DNA of 64,000 nt, taken from NCBI RefSeq assembly GCF_002813455.1, contig NZ_PHHE01000001.1, positions 1,178,001 through 1,242,000 on the forward strand, read 5' to 3'. The translations under genes were made by a program, and so were the position numbers. How positions within the stretch are numbered: the first letter of the stretch is position 1; each line of letters opens with the position of its first letter. The stretch comes from Pseudomonas baetica (GTDB lineage: Bacteria; Pseudomonadota; Gammaproteobacteria; Pseudomonadales; Pseudomonadaceae). Of this stretch, positions 18,353 to 27,313 are shown in pieces. The notes under the pieces were generated by a model, which had not been told where the DNA came from, did not search any database, and saw only the letters and a program-made list of their open reading frames with translations.

Positions 18353-18429
18353 GCGCCCGTAGCTCAGCTGGATAGAGCATCCGCCTTCTAAGCGGATGGT
18401 CGCAGGTTCGAGTCCTGCCGGGTGCGCCA
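18353..18429 (+). tRNA. tRNA-Arg (TCT)
   Basis: 77 bases with encoded CCA. Acceptor arms GCGCCCG/CGGGTGC, anticodon loop CTTCTAA giving anticodon TCT, and a GTTCGAGTC T-loop. First of four tRNAs in the cluster. Confidence 0.95.
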
Positions 18430-18461
18430 TTAGGCAGCTTTGGCACAAGTAGCGCGATATG

Positions 18462-18537
18462 GTGGGCGTAGCTCAGTTGGTAGAGCACGGGATTGTGACT
18501 CCCGTTGTCGTGGGTTCGATCCCCATCGTCCACCCCA
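18462..18537 (+). tRNA. tRNA-His (GTG), copy 1
   Basis: 76 bases plus the extra 5' G at 18461 that pairs with the discriminator C. Anticodon GTG in ATTGTGACT, encoded CCA. It is followed at once by a terminator-like stem. A second identical copy lies at 18757-18832. Confidence 0.95.
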
Positions 18538-18544
18538 TATTTCG

Positions 18545-18576
18545 AAAGGCGCCAGATGTAACAGTCTGGCGCCTTT
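18545..18576 (+). terminator. terminator-like hairpin after tRNA-His copy 1
   Basis: AAAGGCGCCAGA / TCTGGCGCCTTT, 12-bp stem. The following T-run is weak (TTTGCTTT), so readthrough to tRNA-Leu is likely. The same stem follows the second tRNA-His with a longer T-run. Confidence 0.7.
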
Positions 18577-18594
18577 GCTTTAAAAGCTTCATCT

Positions 18595-18679
18595 GCGGAT
18601 GTGGTGGAATTGGTAGACACACTGGATTTAGGTTCCAGCGCCGCGAGGCGTAAGAGTTCGAGTCTCTTCATCCGCACCA
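18595..18679 (+). tRNA. tRNA-Leu (TAG)
   Basis: 85 bases, class II with a long variable arm. Acceptor GCGGATG/CATCCGC, anticodon TAG in the loop TTTAGGT, encoded CCA. Confidence 0.95.
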
Positions 18680-18756
18680 ATTAAAGCTTCATTCATGCCT
18701 TTTGGCCTGGTGGGGTTCAACAAAGAAGACATTTGGCTTTTTTGTTACGCAATATG

Positions 18757-18832
18757 GTGGGCGTAGCTCAGTTGGTAGAGCACGGGATTGTGACTCCCGT
18801 TGTCGTGGGTTCGATCCCCATCGTCCACCCCA
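18757..18832 (+). tRNA. tRNA-His (GTG), copy 2
   Basis: Identical to copy 1 with the same flanking bases: the ATATG leader and the CATATTTCGAAAGGCGCC tail are shared. The unit tRNA-His plus hairpin has therefore been duplicated around tRNA-Leu. Confidence 0.95.
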
Positions 18833-18839
18833 TATTTCG

Positions 18840-18876
18840 AAAGGCGCCAGATTTAACAGTCTGGCGCCTTTTTTGT
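18840..18876 (+). terminator. intrinsic terminator of the tRNA cluster
   Basis: AAAGGCGCCAGA / TCTGGCGCCTTTTTT, the second copy of the hairpin, here with a full T-run. It ends the cluster. The gap from here to tig (18877-19233) holds no gene I can support. Confidence 0.88.
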
Positions 18877-19012
18877 TTTAGCGGTTTGGAAACCCGGTGA
18901 TTACCGGTTTCAGGCTGCAGGGCAGGGCGTTTCGTCGTATTTATGTTGCTCGATGATGCTGTGCTGCTCGCCGGGCTTGCTTGCAAGGTCGGCCGTCAGG
19001 GAGTTATGGGTC

Positions 19013-19036
19013 ATCTCTTCTATATATAGAAGAGAT
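19013..19036. other. 24-bp perfect palindrome upstream of tig
   Basis: ATCTCTTC - TATATATA - GAAGAGAT, fully self-complementary. It lies about 200 bases before tig in the gap between the tRNA terminator and trigger factor. No T-run follows, so it is an operator candidate or RNA stem rather than a terminator. Confidence 0.6.
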
Positions 19037-19233
19037 TGGCGCAGAGCCTTGGCGTGATTGGTTGTATTCGCCTGTGGGGCGCGACGCATCCGTGTGTCGG
19101 TCCTTATAAATTGCCTGCTGTTTTTTTACCCGTTTTCAGTAGGGTGACTTCTTGAGTTTGACCCACTAGAATGCATGCCCTTGATTCTGGGGTCGGAAAC
19201 GGCCGGCTAACGTCTGTGCAACGAGGAATATCC

Positions 19234-20544
19234 ATGCAAGTTTCTGTTGAAAATACTACTGCTCTCGAGCGCCGCATGAGCGTCACCGTGCCGGCTGAGC
19301 GCATCGAGACTCAGGTCAACAAGCGTCTGCAGCAGACTGCCCAAAAGGCCAAGATTGCTGGCTTCCGTCCAGGCAAAGTGCCAATGAGCGAAATCAAGCG
19401 TCGTTTCGGTGCTGACGCTCGTCAGGAAGCTGTTGGTGATGTCATCCAGTCCTCCTTCTACGAAGCCGTGGTTGAGCAAAAGTTGAACCCGGCCGGTTCG
19501 CCGTCGATCGAGCCTAAGTCGCTCGAAGCTGGCAAGGATCTGGAATACGTTGCCGTATTCGAAGTGTTCCCTGAGTTCACCGTTGCCGGCTTCGAAGGCA
19601 TCACCGTTGAGCGCCTGAGCGCTGACGTGGCTGACGCTGATCTGGACAAAATGCTGGACATCCTGCGCAAGCAGAACACCCGTTTTGAAGTGGCCGATCG
19701 TGCTGCCCAGAACGAAGATCAGCTGAACATCGATTTCGTTGGCAAGGTCGACGGCGAAGTGTTCGCTGGCGGTTCCGCCAAGGGTACTCAGCTGGTGCTG
19801 GGTTCCGGCCGCATGATCCCGGGCTTCGAAGAAGGCCTGGTTGGCGCTAAGGCCGGCGAAGAGCGCGTTCTGAACCTGACTTTCCCAGAGGACTATCAGA
19901 ACCTGGACCTGGCTGGCAAAACCGCTGAGTTCACCGTCACTGTCAACACCGTTTCCGAGCCAAAACTGCCTGAGCTGAACGAAGAGTTCTTCGCTCAATT
20001 CGGCATCAAGGAAAGCGGCATCGACGGTTTCCGCACCGAGGTTCGCAAGAACATGGAGCGTGAACTGCGTCAGGCGATCAAATCCAAGGTCAAGAATCAG
20101 GTCATGGACGGTCTGCTGGCCACCAACCCGATCGAAGTGCCTAAGGCTCTGCTGTCCAACGAAGTTGACCGTCTGCGCGTGCAGGCTGTTCAGCAGTTCG
20201 GTGGCAACATCAAGCCAGACCAACTGCCGGCCGAGCTGTTCGAAGAACAAGCCAAGCGCCGCGTCGTGCTGGGTCTGATCGTGGCTGAAGTGGTCAAGCA
20301 GTTCGACCTCAAGCCTGACGAAGCCCGCGTTCGTGAAATGATTCAGGAAATGGCTTCGGCTTACCAAGAGCCTGAGCAGGTTGTGTCCTGGTACTACAAG
20401 AACGACCAGCAACTGAACGAAGTCCGTTCGGTTGTGCTGGAAGAACAAGTTGTGGATACTGTTCTGCAGAAAGCTAGCGTGACCGACAAATCGGTCTCTT
20501 ACGAAGAAGCAGTCAAGCCGGTAGAAGCTCCAAAAGCCGACTGA
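19234..20544 (+). CDS. tig: trigger factor, ribosome-bound chaperone and PPIase
   Basis: A 436-residue trigger factor. The ribosome-binding domain contains [18 protein letters not shown] (the GFRxGKxP signature near residue 45). The FKBP-type PPIase domain follows at about residues 160-240 ([15 protein letters not shown]), then the long helical chaperone arms. It starts the conserved tig-clpP-clpX-lon protein-quality block. ACGAGGAAT precedes the ATG. The frame opens 21 codons earlier, but without a site. Confidence 0.96.
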   Translation: MQVSVENTTALERRMSVTVPAERIETQVNKRLQQTAQKAKIAGFRPGKVPMSEIKRRFGADARQEAVGDVIQSSFYEAVVEQKLNPAGSPSIEPKSLEAGKDLEYVAVFEVFPEFTVAGFEGITVERLSADVADADLDKMLDILRKQNTRFEVADRAAQNEDQLNIDFVGKVDGEVFAGGSAKGTQLVLGSGRMIPGFEEGLVGAKAGEERVLNLTFPEDYQNLDLAGKTAEFTVTVNTVSEPKLPELNEEFFAQFGIKESGIDGFRTEVRKNMERELRQAIKSKVKNQVMDGLLATNPIEVPKALLSNEVDRLRVQAVQQFGGNIKPDQLPAELFEEQAKRRVVLGLIVAEVVKQFDLKPDEARVREMIQEMASAYQEPEQVVSWYYKNDQQLNEVRSVVLEEQVVDTVLQKASVTDKSVSYEEAVKPVEAPKAD

Positions 20545-20570
20545 TCGTTTTTGCGTTAAGAAGTGCTCAC

Positions 20571-20596
20571 ATAAGCCAGCTCTCGAGCTGGCTTAT
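20571..20596. other. inverted repeat in the tig-clpP gap
   Basis: ATAAGCCAGCTC / GAGCTGGCTTAT, 12-bp arms with a two-base centre. It lacks a T-run in either direction, so it may be an attenuator or processing stem between tig and clpP. Confidence 0.5.
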
Positions 20597-20636
20597 GCGT
20601 ATTCAAGACATAACTATTTGGGAGTGACTGCAGAGC

Positions 20637-21272
20637 ATGTTCCGTAATTCGTATATTCAGCAGAACTCTGATATCCAGGCCGCAGGCGGCCTGGTTCCGA
20701 TGGTTGTCGAGCAATCTGCTCGTGGCGAACGCGCCTATGACATCTACTCGCGCCTGCTCAAGGAGCGAGTGATTTTTCTGGTTGGTCCGGTAGAGGACTA
20801 CATGGCCAACCTGATTTGCGCGCAACTGCTGTTCCTTGAAGCGGAAAACCCGGACAAGGACATCCATCTCTATATCAACTCCCCGGGCGGTTCGGTGACA
20901 GCAGGCATGTCGATCTACGACACCATGCAGTTCATCAAACCCAACGTATCGACTACCTGCATCGGCCAGGCATGCAGCATGGGCGCGTTCTTGTTGACCG
21001 CCGGTGCTCCAGGCAAGCGTTTCTGCCTGCCGAACTCGCGCGTGATGATTCACCAGCCACTGGGTGGTTTCCAGGGTCAGGCATCGGATATCGAAATCCA
21101 TGCCAAGGAAATCCTCTTCATTCGCGAGCGCCTGAACACGCTGATGGCCAAGCACAGCGGTCGTACCCTTGAAGAAATCGAGCGCGATACCAACCGCGAT
21201 AACTTCATGAGTGCAGAAGCTGCGAAGGAATACGGCTTGATCGACGAAGTGATCAATCAGCGCCCAGCTTAA
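20637..21272 (+). CDS. clpP: ClpP protease subunit
   Basis: A 211-residue ClpP. Catalytic Ser lies in [11 protein letters not shown], His in [10 protein letters not shown] and Asp in [15 protein letters not shown] short N-terminal leader ([13 protein letters not shown]) is probably removed by self-cleavage, as in relatives. It forms the 14-mer degradation chamber with ClpX. The gene is 92 bases after tig and 112 bases before clpX. Confidence 0.96.
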   Translation: MFRNSYIQQNSDIQAAGGLVPMVVEQSARGERAYDIYSRLLKERVIFLVGPVEDYMANLICAQLLFLEAENPDKDIHLYINSPGGSVTAGMSIYDTMQFIKPNVSTTCIGQACSMGAFLLTAGAPGKRFCLPNSRVMIHQPLGGFQGQASDIEIHAKEILFIRERLNTLMAKHSGRTLEEIERDTNRDNFMSAEAAKEYGLIDEVINQRPA

Positions 21273-21384
21273 AATAAGCAACTCAAAATAGGCTTGGTCG
21301 GCGCGTCTGATCAGTGGCGGGCTTGAAAAAGCCCGCAATAGCCTTCATCTTGTGTTGCAAGCCTATCGGATTTGGATCGAACGA

Positions 21385-22668
21385 ATGACTGACACCCGCA
21401 ACGGCGAGGACAACGGCAAGCTGCTCTATTGCTCCTTCTGTGGCAAAAGCCAGCATGAAGTGCGCAAATTGATTGCCGGCCCCTCGGTCTTTATCTGCGA
21501 CGAGTGCGTCGACCTGTGCAATGACATCATCCGTGAGGAGGTGCAGGAAGCCCAGGCCGAAAGCAGCGCGCATAAATTGCCTTCGCCTAAAGAAATCAGC
21601 GGCATCCTTGATCAGTATGTGATTGGTCAGGAGCGTGCGAAAAAGGTTTTGGCCGTAGCGGTGTACAACCACTACAAGCGCCTGAACCAGCGTGACAAAA
21701 AGGCTGACGACGTCGAACTCGGCAAGAGCAACATCCTGCTGATCGGCCCGACAGGCTCTGGCAAGACCCTGCTGGCCGAAACACTGGCCCGCCTGCTGAA
21801 CGTTCCGTTCACCATCGCCGACGCAACCACCCTCACCGAGGCCGGTTACGTAGGTGAAGATGTCGAGAACATCATTCAGAAGCTGCTGCAGAAGTGCGAT
21901 TACGACGTAGAGAAGGCCCAGATGGGTATTGTCTACATCGACGAAATCGACAAGATTTCCCGCAAGTCCGACAACCCGTCGATCACCCGTGACGTTTCTG
22001 GTGAAGGCGTGCAGCAGGCCTTGCTCAAGTTGATCGAAGGCACGGTCGCTTCCGTACCGCCGCAAGGTGGCCGCAAGCATCCGCAGCAGGAGTTCCTGCA
22101 GGTCGACACCCGTAACATCCTGTTCATCTGCGGTGGTGCGTTCTCGGGTCTCGAGAAGGTCATCCAGAACCGTTCCACCAAAGGTGGCATCGGTTTCAAC
22201 GCAGAAGTGCGCAGCAAGGAAGAAGGCAAGAAGGTTGGTGAGTCCCTGCGTGAAGTCGAGCCTGACGATCTGGTCAAGTTCGGTCTGATCCCGGAGTTCG
22301 TCGGTCGTCTGCCTGTCCTCGCGACGCTGGACGAGCTGGATGAGGCTGCGCTGATGCAGATCCTCACCGAGCCGAAAAATGCTCTGACCAAACAGTATGC
22401 CAAGCTGTTCGAGATGGAAGGCGTGGATCTGGAGTTCCGCTCAGACGCGCTGAAATCGGTCGCCAAGCGTGCCCTGGAGCGTAAAACCGGTGCCCGTGGC
22501 CTGCGTTCGATTCTCGAAGGTGTGCTGCTCGACACGATGTACGAAATCCCCTCGCAGTCCGAGGTGAGCAAAGTCGTCATCGATGAGAGTGTGATTGAAG
22601 GCAAGTCCAAGCCACTGTATATCTACGAGAACAGTGAGCCGACGGCCAAGGCAGCGCCGGACGCTTAA
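21385..22668 (+). CDS. clpX: ClpX ATPase, unfoldase of ClpXP
   Basis: A 427-residue AAA+ protein. The N-terminal zinc-binding domain has four cysteines (YCSFCGKS and CDECVDLC). Walker A is GPTGSGKT, Walker B is VYIDEIDKI, and the pore and sensor regions are typical ([11 protein letters not shown] near the end). The start [10 protein letters not shown] is preceded by TCGAACGA; the longer frame from 21352 is unlikely. Its original terminator was hit by IS4 copy B, 26 bases after the stop. Confidence 0.96.
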   Translation: MTDTRNGEDNGKLLYCSFCGKSQHEVRKLIAGPSVFICDECVDLCNDIIREEVQEAQAESSAHKLPSPKEISGILDQYVIGQERAKKVLAVAVYNHYKRLNQRDKKADDVELGKSNILLIGPTGSGKTLLAETLARLLNVPFTIADATTLTEAGYVGEDVENIIQKLLQKCDYDVEKAQMGIVYIDEIDKISRKSDNPSITRDVSGEGVQQALLKLIEGTVASVPPQGGRKHPQQEFLQVDTRNILFICGGAFSGLEKVIQNRSTKGGIGFNAEVRSKEEGKKVGESLREVEPDDLVKFGLIPEFVGRLPVLATLDELDEAALMQILTEPKNALTKQYAKLFEMEGVDLEFRSDALKSVAKRALERKTGARGLRSILEGVLLDTMYEIPSQSEVSKVVIDESVIEGKSKPLYIYENSEPTAKAAPDA

Positions 22669-22756
22669 GCGTCCACTCTGCCGGAATAAAGAAGGGGCCT
22701 TCGGGTAATGCCGATCAGTTAAGCCCTTTTGCTTGACCTTTGGCCGCAAGAAATCA

Positions 22757-22790
22757 AAATCCGATGCCTGAATAGGCATCGGATTTTTTT
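22757..22790 (+). promoter_or_regulatory. hairpin directly before the IS transposase start
   Basis: AAATCCGATGCC - TGAATA - GGCATCGGATTT, 12-bp perfect stem followed by Ts that end at the ATG (22791). It is a good intrinsic terminator and may now end clpX transcripts, because the clpX hairpin has lost its T-run. The same core ATCCGATG is in copy A. Confidence 0.8.
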
Positions 22791-24122
22791 ATGCGTCTGG
22801 CTCGGGCACTGGAACTCACCCACAACTTCGTCTCGACTCCCAACTCCCTCGAAGGGTTGGACTCGTTGCTTGATCCATCTCTGGTCGAACAGGCATTGGA
22901 GCAGGCCGGTGTAGCCACTTTGCGCAGGCGACGCTTACCTTTGGAAATGATGCTTTGGTGCGTCATCTCCATGGCGTTTTTTCGACGCATGTCGGCGTGG
23001 GATGTGGTCAGTCGCATGAACATCATGCTGCCTGGGCAACGTCCGCTGGTCGCGCCCAGCGCCGTAGTCCAAGCCCGTCAGCGGCTGGGCAGCGAGGCCG
23101 TACGACAAGTCTTCGATCTGACTCAGAAAAGCTGGCATGAAGCGGCCAGTCATCCGACCTGGGCCGGGTTGCGCTTGCTGGGTGTCGACGGCGTCGTCTG
23201 GCGTACGCCCGATACACCGGAAAACCGTGCGCGTTACGACTCCGCCAGCAACCAGCATGGCGATACTGGTTTTCCTCAGGTGCGCATGGTTTGCCAAATG
23301 GAATTGACCAGTCACTTACTGATTGGCAGCGCGTTTGACGGCTATCGCAGCAACGAGATGAAACTGGCGGAGCAACTGATCGAAACCACCCCCGATCACT
23401 CGCTGACGCTGTTCGATCGCGGCTTTTATTCCTTGGGGTTGCTGCATCAATGGCAGCAAGCAGGCATCGAGCGACATTGGTTGATGCCGCTGAAAAAAGG
23501 CTCGCAGTACGAAGTGCTTCAGCGTTTGGGGCGCCACGATGCTGTGGTCTCGTTGAGTACTTCGCCGCAGGCCCGCAAGCAATGGCCTGGATTGCCGGAG
23601 CGCCTGACTGCGCGGCTTCTGAGCAAAACCGTCAAGGGCAAGGTTTGTCAGATACTGACGTCGATGGCCGACTCATTACGCTTCCCGTCCGACGAAATCG
23701 TCGATCTCTACAGCCAGCGATGGGAGATCGAGTTAGGGTTTAGAGAAATGAAGCAGACCCTGCTGAACAGCAGCTATACGCTGCGCAGCAAGACGCCCGA
23801 AATGATTGAGCAGGAACTGTGGGGCGTGTTGTTGGGCTACAACCTGTTGCGTTATCAGATGGTGGAGATGAGCCGCCATTGTCCAGGCATCCATCCATGC
23901 GAACTGAGCTTCACCGCGTGCACTTGGGCGATCTTGGGGTTTATCAACGGCGTTTCTGCGGATCGTTCGGGGAACATCCCCAAATATCTCGCAGAGTTGC
24001 ATGCCTCAGCCCCGCATTATGTCCTGCCACATCGACGCGAGGAGCGCATTTATCCTCGGGCAATCAGGCTCAAATCGCCGAAGTATCCGATCAAAAACAA
24101 AAATGCCAGTCAGCTTAACTGA
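22791..24122 (+). CDS. IS4-family transposase (copy B)
   Basis: A 443-residue DDE transposase, the same length as copy A but clearly diverged. Motifs: [14 protein letters not shown] (first Asp), [10 protein letters not shown] (second Asp) and the YREK box [15 protein letters not shown]. The N-terminus has the IS4-type [19 protein letters not shown]. The stop codon lies in the right inverted repeat. It is intact and could be active. The ATG immediately follows the T-run of a hairpin, so translation is either leaderless or made from an internal promoter. Confidence 0.9.
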   Translation: MRLARALELTHNFVSTPNSLEGLDSLLDPSLVEQALEQAGVATLRRRRLPLEMMLWCVISMAFFRRMSAWDVVSRMNIMLPGQRPLVAPSAVVQARQRLGSEAVRQVFDLTQKSWHEAASHPTWAGLRLLGVDGVVWRTPDTPENRARYDSASNQHGDTGFPQVRMVCQMELTSHLLIGSAFDGYRSNEMKLAEQLIETTPDHSLTLFDRGFYSLGLLHQWQQAGIERHWLMPLKKGSQYEVLQRLGRHDAVVSLSTSPQARKQWPGLPERLTARLLSKTVKGKVCQILTSMADSLRFPSDEIVDLYSQRWEIELGFREMKQTLLNSSYTLRSKTPEMIEQELWGVLLGYNLLRYQMVEMSRHCPGIHPCELSFTACTWAILGFINGVSADRSGNIPKYLAELHASAPHYVLPHRREERIYPRAIRLKSPKYPIKNKNASQLN

Positions 24123-24181
24123 CTGGCATTAGGGCCTTCGGGCCTCTTTTTTTTTATGTCATTTTTTACATCCGCTTTGTG

Positions 24182-24210
24182 CTTGTTTTTTTTCAAGGCA
24201 GCCCCCATCT
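24182..24210 (+). promoter_or_regulatory. possible sigma32-type promoter of lon
   Basis: CTTGTT at 24182-24187 and CCCCATCT at 24203-24210, about 15 bases apart. The -10 part fits the heat-shock consensus well; the -35 part is only partial. It lies 40 bases downstream of the IS duplication, so the element did not remove it. Confidence 0.5.
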
Positions 24211-24268
24211 TGGTTTCAAGCTTAATTCCATCTGATTACGGCCATATGGCCGCCGTAGAGGCGAAATC

Positions 24269-26665
24269 ATGAAGACAACCATCGAATTGCCTCTCCTGCC
24301 ATTGCGTGATGTTGTGGTTTATCCGCACATGGTTATCCCGCTGTTCGTGGGGCGCGAGAAATCCATCGAAGCCCTCGAGGCAGCGATGACGGGTGACAAG
24401 CAGATCCTGCTGCTGGCCCAGAGAAACCCGGCTGACGATGATCCCGGTGAAGACGCTCTCTATCGCGTAGGTACCATCGCAACTGTGCTGCAACTGCTCA
24501 AGTTGCCCGACGGCACCGTCAAGGTGCTGGTCGAGGGTGAGCAGCGCGGTACCGTTGAGCGCTTCAGCGAAGTCGACGGCCACTGCCGTGCCGAAGTCTC
24601 CTTGATCGAAGAAGTCGACGCTGCCGAGCGCGAGTCCGAAGTGTTCGTGCGAACGCTGCTGTCGCAGTTCGAACAATATGTGCAGTTGGGCAAGAAAGTC
24701 CCGGCTGAAGTCCTGTCATCGCTCAACAGCATTGATGAGCCGGGCCGCCTGGTCGATACCATGGCCGCGCACATGGCGCTGAAAATCGAGCAGAAACAGG
24801 AAATCCTCGAAATCATCGATTTGTCGGCGCGGGTCGAGCATGTTCTGGCATTGCTGGACGCCGAGATCGACCTGCTGCAAGTCGAAAAACGCATTCGCGG
24901 TCGCGTCAAAAAACAAATGGAGCGCAGCCAGCGCGAGTACTACCTGAATGAGCAGATGAAGGCCATTCAGAAAGAGCTGGGTGACGGTGACGAAGGTCAC
25001 AACGAAATCGAAGAGCTGAAAAAGCGCATCGATGCTGCCGGCCTGCCGAAAGATGCACTGACCAAAGCCACCGCAGAGTTGAACAAGCTCAAGCAAATGT
25101 CACCGATGTCCGCCGAAGCCACGGTAGTGCGCTCCTACATCGACTGGCTGGTGCAAGTACCGTGGAAGGCACAGAGCAAAGTGCGCCTGGATCTGGCCCG
25201 TGCGGAAGACATTCTCGATGCCGATCACTATGGTCTGGAAGAGGTCAAGGAGCGTATCCTTGAGTACCTCGCCGTGCAGAAGCGCGTGAAGAAAATCCGT
25301 GGCCCGGTGTTGTGCCTGGTGGGTCCTCCGGGCGTGGGTAAAACCTCGCTGGCTGAGTCGATTGCCCATGCGACCAACCGCAAGTTCGTGCGCATGGCCC
25401 TCGGTGGCGTGCGTGATGAAGCGGAAATTCGTGGTCACCGCCGGACTTACATCGGTTCGATGCCGGGAAGATTGATTCAAAAGATGACAAAGGTGGGCGT
25501 GCGCAACCCGCTGTTCCTGCTCGACGAAATCGACAAAATGGGCAGCGACATGCGTGGCGACCCGGCGTCGGCGTTGCTTGAAGTGCTCGATCCTGAGCAA
25601 AACCACAACTTCAACGATCACTATCTGGAAGTCGATTACGACCTTTCCGATGTGATGTTCCTGTGCACCTCCAACTCGATGAACATTCCGCCGGCGCTGC
25701 TCGACCGGATGGAAGTCATCCGTCTGCCGGGTTACACCGAAGACGAAAAGATCAACATCGCGGTCAAATACCTGTCGCCAAAACAGATCGCCGCCAATGG
25801 TCTGAAGAAAGGCGAGCTGGAATTCGACGAAGAAGCGATCCGCGACATCATCCGTTACTACACCCGTGAAGCCGGTGTTCGTGGCCTCGAACGGCAGATC
25901 GCCAAGGTCTGCCGCAAGGCGGTCAAAGAACACGCGCTGGAAAAACGCTTCTCGGTGAAAGTGACAGCTGACTTGCTGGAGCACTTCCTCGGCGTGCGCA
26001 AGTTCCGCTACGGTCTGGCTGAGCAACAGGATCAGATCGGTCAAGTGACCGGACTCGCCTGGACTCAGGTTGGCGGCGAACTGTTGACCATCGAAGCCGC
26101 TGTTGTGCCGGGCAAGGGTCAGTTGATAAAGACCGGTTCGCTGGGTGATGTAATGGTCGAATCGATCACTGCCGCCCTGACTGTGGTACGCAGTCGCGCG
26201 AAGAGTCTGGGCATTCCTCTGGACTTCCACGAGAAGCGCGACACGCATATCCATATGCCGGAAGGCGCGACTCCGAAAGACGGTCCTAGCGCCGGTGTAG
26301 GGATGTGCACCGCGCTGGTGTCGGCGTTGACCGGCATTCCGGTACGCGCCGATGTCGCCATGACCGGCGAAATCACTCTGCGTGGTCAGGTGCTGGCAAT
26401 TGGCGGTTTGAAGGAAAAACTGCTGGCGGCGCATCGCGGCGGAATCAAGATTGTGATTATTCCGGAAGAGAACGTGCGTGATTTGAAGGAGATTCCTGAC
26501 AATATCAAGCAGGATCTTCAGATTAAACCGGTTAAATGGATTGACGAGGTCCTGCAAATTGCGCTGCAATACGCGCCGGAGCCCTTGCCGGATGTGGCTC
26601 CGGAGATAGTTGCCAAGGACGAAAAGCGCGAGTCTGACTCTAAGGAAAGAATTAGCACGCATTAA
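24269..26665 (+). CDS. lon: ATP-dependent protease Lon
   Basis: A 798-residue LonA protease. An N-terminal substrate domain ([20 protein letters not shown]) is followed by a helical part. The AAA+ domain has Walker [10 protein letters not shown] (about residue 353) and [10 protein letters not shown]. The protease domain has the catalytic Ser in KDGPSAGVG and Lys in [12 protein letters not shown]. It degrades misfolded and regulatory proteins in the cytosol. It lies downstream of IS4 copy B and upstream of hupB, the usual pseudomonad order. Codon use matches the neighbours. Confidence 0.96.
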   Translation: MKTTIELPLLPLRDVVVYPHMVIPLFVGREKSIEALEAAMTGDKQILLLAQRNPADDDPGEDALYRVGTIATVLQLLKLPDGTVKVLVEGEQRGTVERFSEVDGHCRAEVSLIEEVDAAERESEVFVRTLLSQFEQYVQLGKKVPAEVLSSLNSIDEPGRLVDTMAAHMALKIEQKQEILEIIDLSARVEHVLALLDAEIDLLQVEKRIRGRVKKQMERSQREYYLNEQMKAIQKELGDGDEGHNEIEELKKRIDAAGLPKDALTKATAELNKLKQMSPMSAEATVVRSYIDWLVQVPWKAQSKVRLDLARAEDILDADHYGLEEVKERILEYLAVQKRVKKIRGPVLCLVGPPGVGKTSLAESIAHATNRKFVRMALGGVRDEAEIRGHRRTYIGSMPGRLIQKMTKVGVRNPLFLLDEIDKMGSDMRGDPASALLEVLDPEQNHNFNDHYLEVDYDLSDVMFLCTSNSMNIPPALLDRMEVIRLPGYTEDEKINIAVKYLSPKQIAANGLKKGELEFDEEAIRDIIRYYTREAGVRGLERQIAKVCRKAVKEHALEKRFSVKVTADLLEHFLGVRKFRYGLAEQQDQIGQVTGLAWTQVGGELLTIEAAVVPGKGQLIKTGSLGDVMVESITAALTVVRSRAKSLGIPLDFHEKRDTHIHMPEGATPKDGPSAGVGMCTALVSALTGIPVRADVAMTGEITLRGQVLAIGGLKEKLLAAHRGGIKIVIIPEENVRDLKEIPDNIKQDLQIKPVKWIDEVLQIALQYAPEPLPDVAPEIVAKDEKRESDSKERISTH

Positions 26666-26689
26666 TACGTTTTTGCCTGGGGGGCTTCC

Positions 26690-26719
26690 TTGACAGCTTT
26701 TTAGAGCCCTTGTTATAAA
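26690..26719 (+). promoter_or_regulatory. sigma70 promoter of hupB
   Basis: TTGACA at 26690-26695 and TTATAA at 26713-26718, 17 bases apart (TATAAA at 18). It lies about 95 bases before the hupB start, between lon and hupB. Confidence 0.75.
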
Positions 26720-26813
26720 GCGGCTCTTAAGTGTCTGTAGGCCATTCAGCACTCGTTTTTGCTTTCACCAAAAAACTTAGAATCATCTCAAAATAGATAT
26801 AAGGGGACTTAGA

Positions 26814-27086
26814 GTGAACAAGTCGGAACTGATTGATGCTATCGCTGCATCCGCTGATATCCCGAAAGCTGCCGCTGGCCGTGCGCTGGACGCTGTAATC
26901 GAATCCGTCACTGGCGCTCTCAAGGCTGGCGACTCCGTAGTTCTGGTCGGTTTCGGTACTTTCTCCGTGACTGATCGTCCGGCTCGTACCGGTCGTAACC
27001 CTCAGACCGGCAAGTCTCTGGAAATCCCGGCTGCCAAGAAGCCAGGTTTCAAAGCCGGTAAAGCACTGAAAGAAGCTGTTAACTAA
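26814..27086 (+). CDS. hupB: DNA-binding protein HU-beta
   Basis: A 90-residue HU. It starts [20 protein letters not shown] at a GTG codon with AAGGGGA upstream. The DNA-binding arm contains [21 protein letters not shown] with the conserved RxGRNPxTG. It is a nucleoid-associated dimer that bends DNA. Gene order lon-hupB-ppiD is conserved. Confidence 0.96.
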   Translation: MNKSELIDAIAASADIPKAAAGRALDAVIESVTGALKAGDSVVLVGFGTFSVTDRPARTGRNPQTGKSLEIPAAKKPGFKAGKALKEAVN

Positions 27087-27136
27087 GTTTTCAGGTTTTT
27101 ACCCATCCGGGTCGGGGTCATGCCTGACTTGGCAGC

Positions 27137-27212
27137 GGAGCGGTAGAGCAGGTCGCTGAAACAGCTGCCTGTAACGCCGGGATCGAGGGTTCGAGCCCTG
27201 TCCGCTCCGCCA
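27137..27212 (+). pseudogene. tRNA-Asp-like pseudogene with GTA in the anticodon place
   Basis: 76 bases. Acceptor arms GGAGCGG/CCGCTCC, the discriminator G and CCA are exactly those of bacterial tRNA-Asp, and the T-loop TTCGAGC is present. The D-arm and the 5' side of the anticodon stem no longer pair; the T-stem has an A-G mismatch; the loop CTGTAAC would present GTA instead of GTC. It is followed by a good terminator. I read it as a decayed tRNA-Asp gene. Confidence 0.65.
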
Positions 27213-27220
27213 GTTACGAG

Positions 27221-27246
27221 AAGGCGCATCCTCGGATGCGCCTTTC
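27221..27246 (+). terminator. intrinsic terminator
   Basis: AAGGCGCATCC / GGATGCGCCTT followed by TCTTC, directly after the tRNA-like sequence. The intact stem suggests the tRNA pseudogene was once, or still is, a transcription unit, possibly with hupB. Confidence 0.8.
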
Positions 27247-27313
27247 TTCTATCCGGATTCTACCCACGCTCCACGGTTGCCTAAATTGAAGTTCAACCGT
27301 TTCTGGGGGACGC

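Larger units (their letters stand above)
22706..24131 (+). mobile_element. IS4-family insertion sequence, copy B (1426 bp)
   Basis: 19-bp imperfect inverted repeats (17 matches): TAATGCCGATCAGTTAAGC at 22706-22724 and GCTTAACTGACTGGCATTA at 24113-24131. An 11-bp target duplication, GGGCCTTCGGG, is seen at 22695-22705 and 24132-24142. Excision restores the clpX terminator AAGGGGCC-TTCG-GGCCTCTT followed by T's. The related copy A lies 5.5 kb upstream in the same orientation, with its own duplication. Confidence 0.93.

Noticed and set aside
15750..24142. Composite transposon made of the two IS4 elements carrying folD, tRNAs, tig, clpP and clpX
   Set aside because: Each element has its own, different target duplication and the genes between are core housekeeping genes in the usual order, so these are two separate insertions.
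25100..26752. Long open frame (550 codons) antisense to lon
   Set aside because: It mirrors lon codon structure in a GC-rich genome, has no domain and no ribosome-binding site. The same holds for the long frames opposite ppiD (27338-29308), fadH (35173-37134) and the usher (56688-58004).
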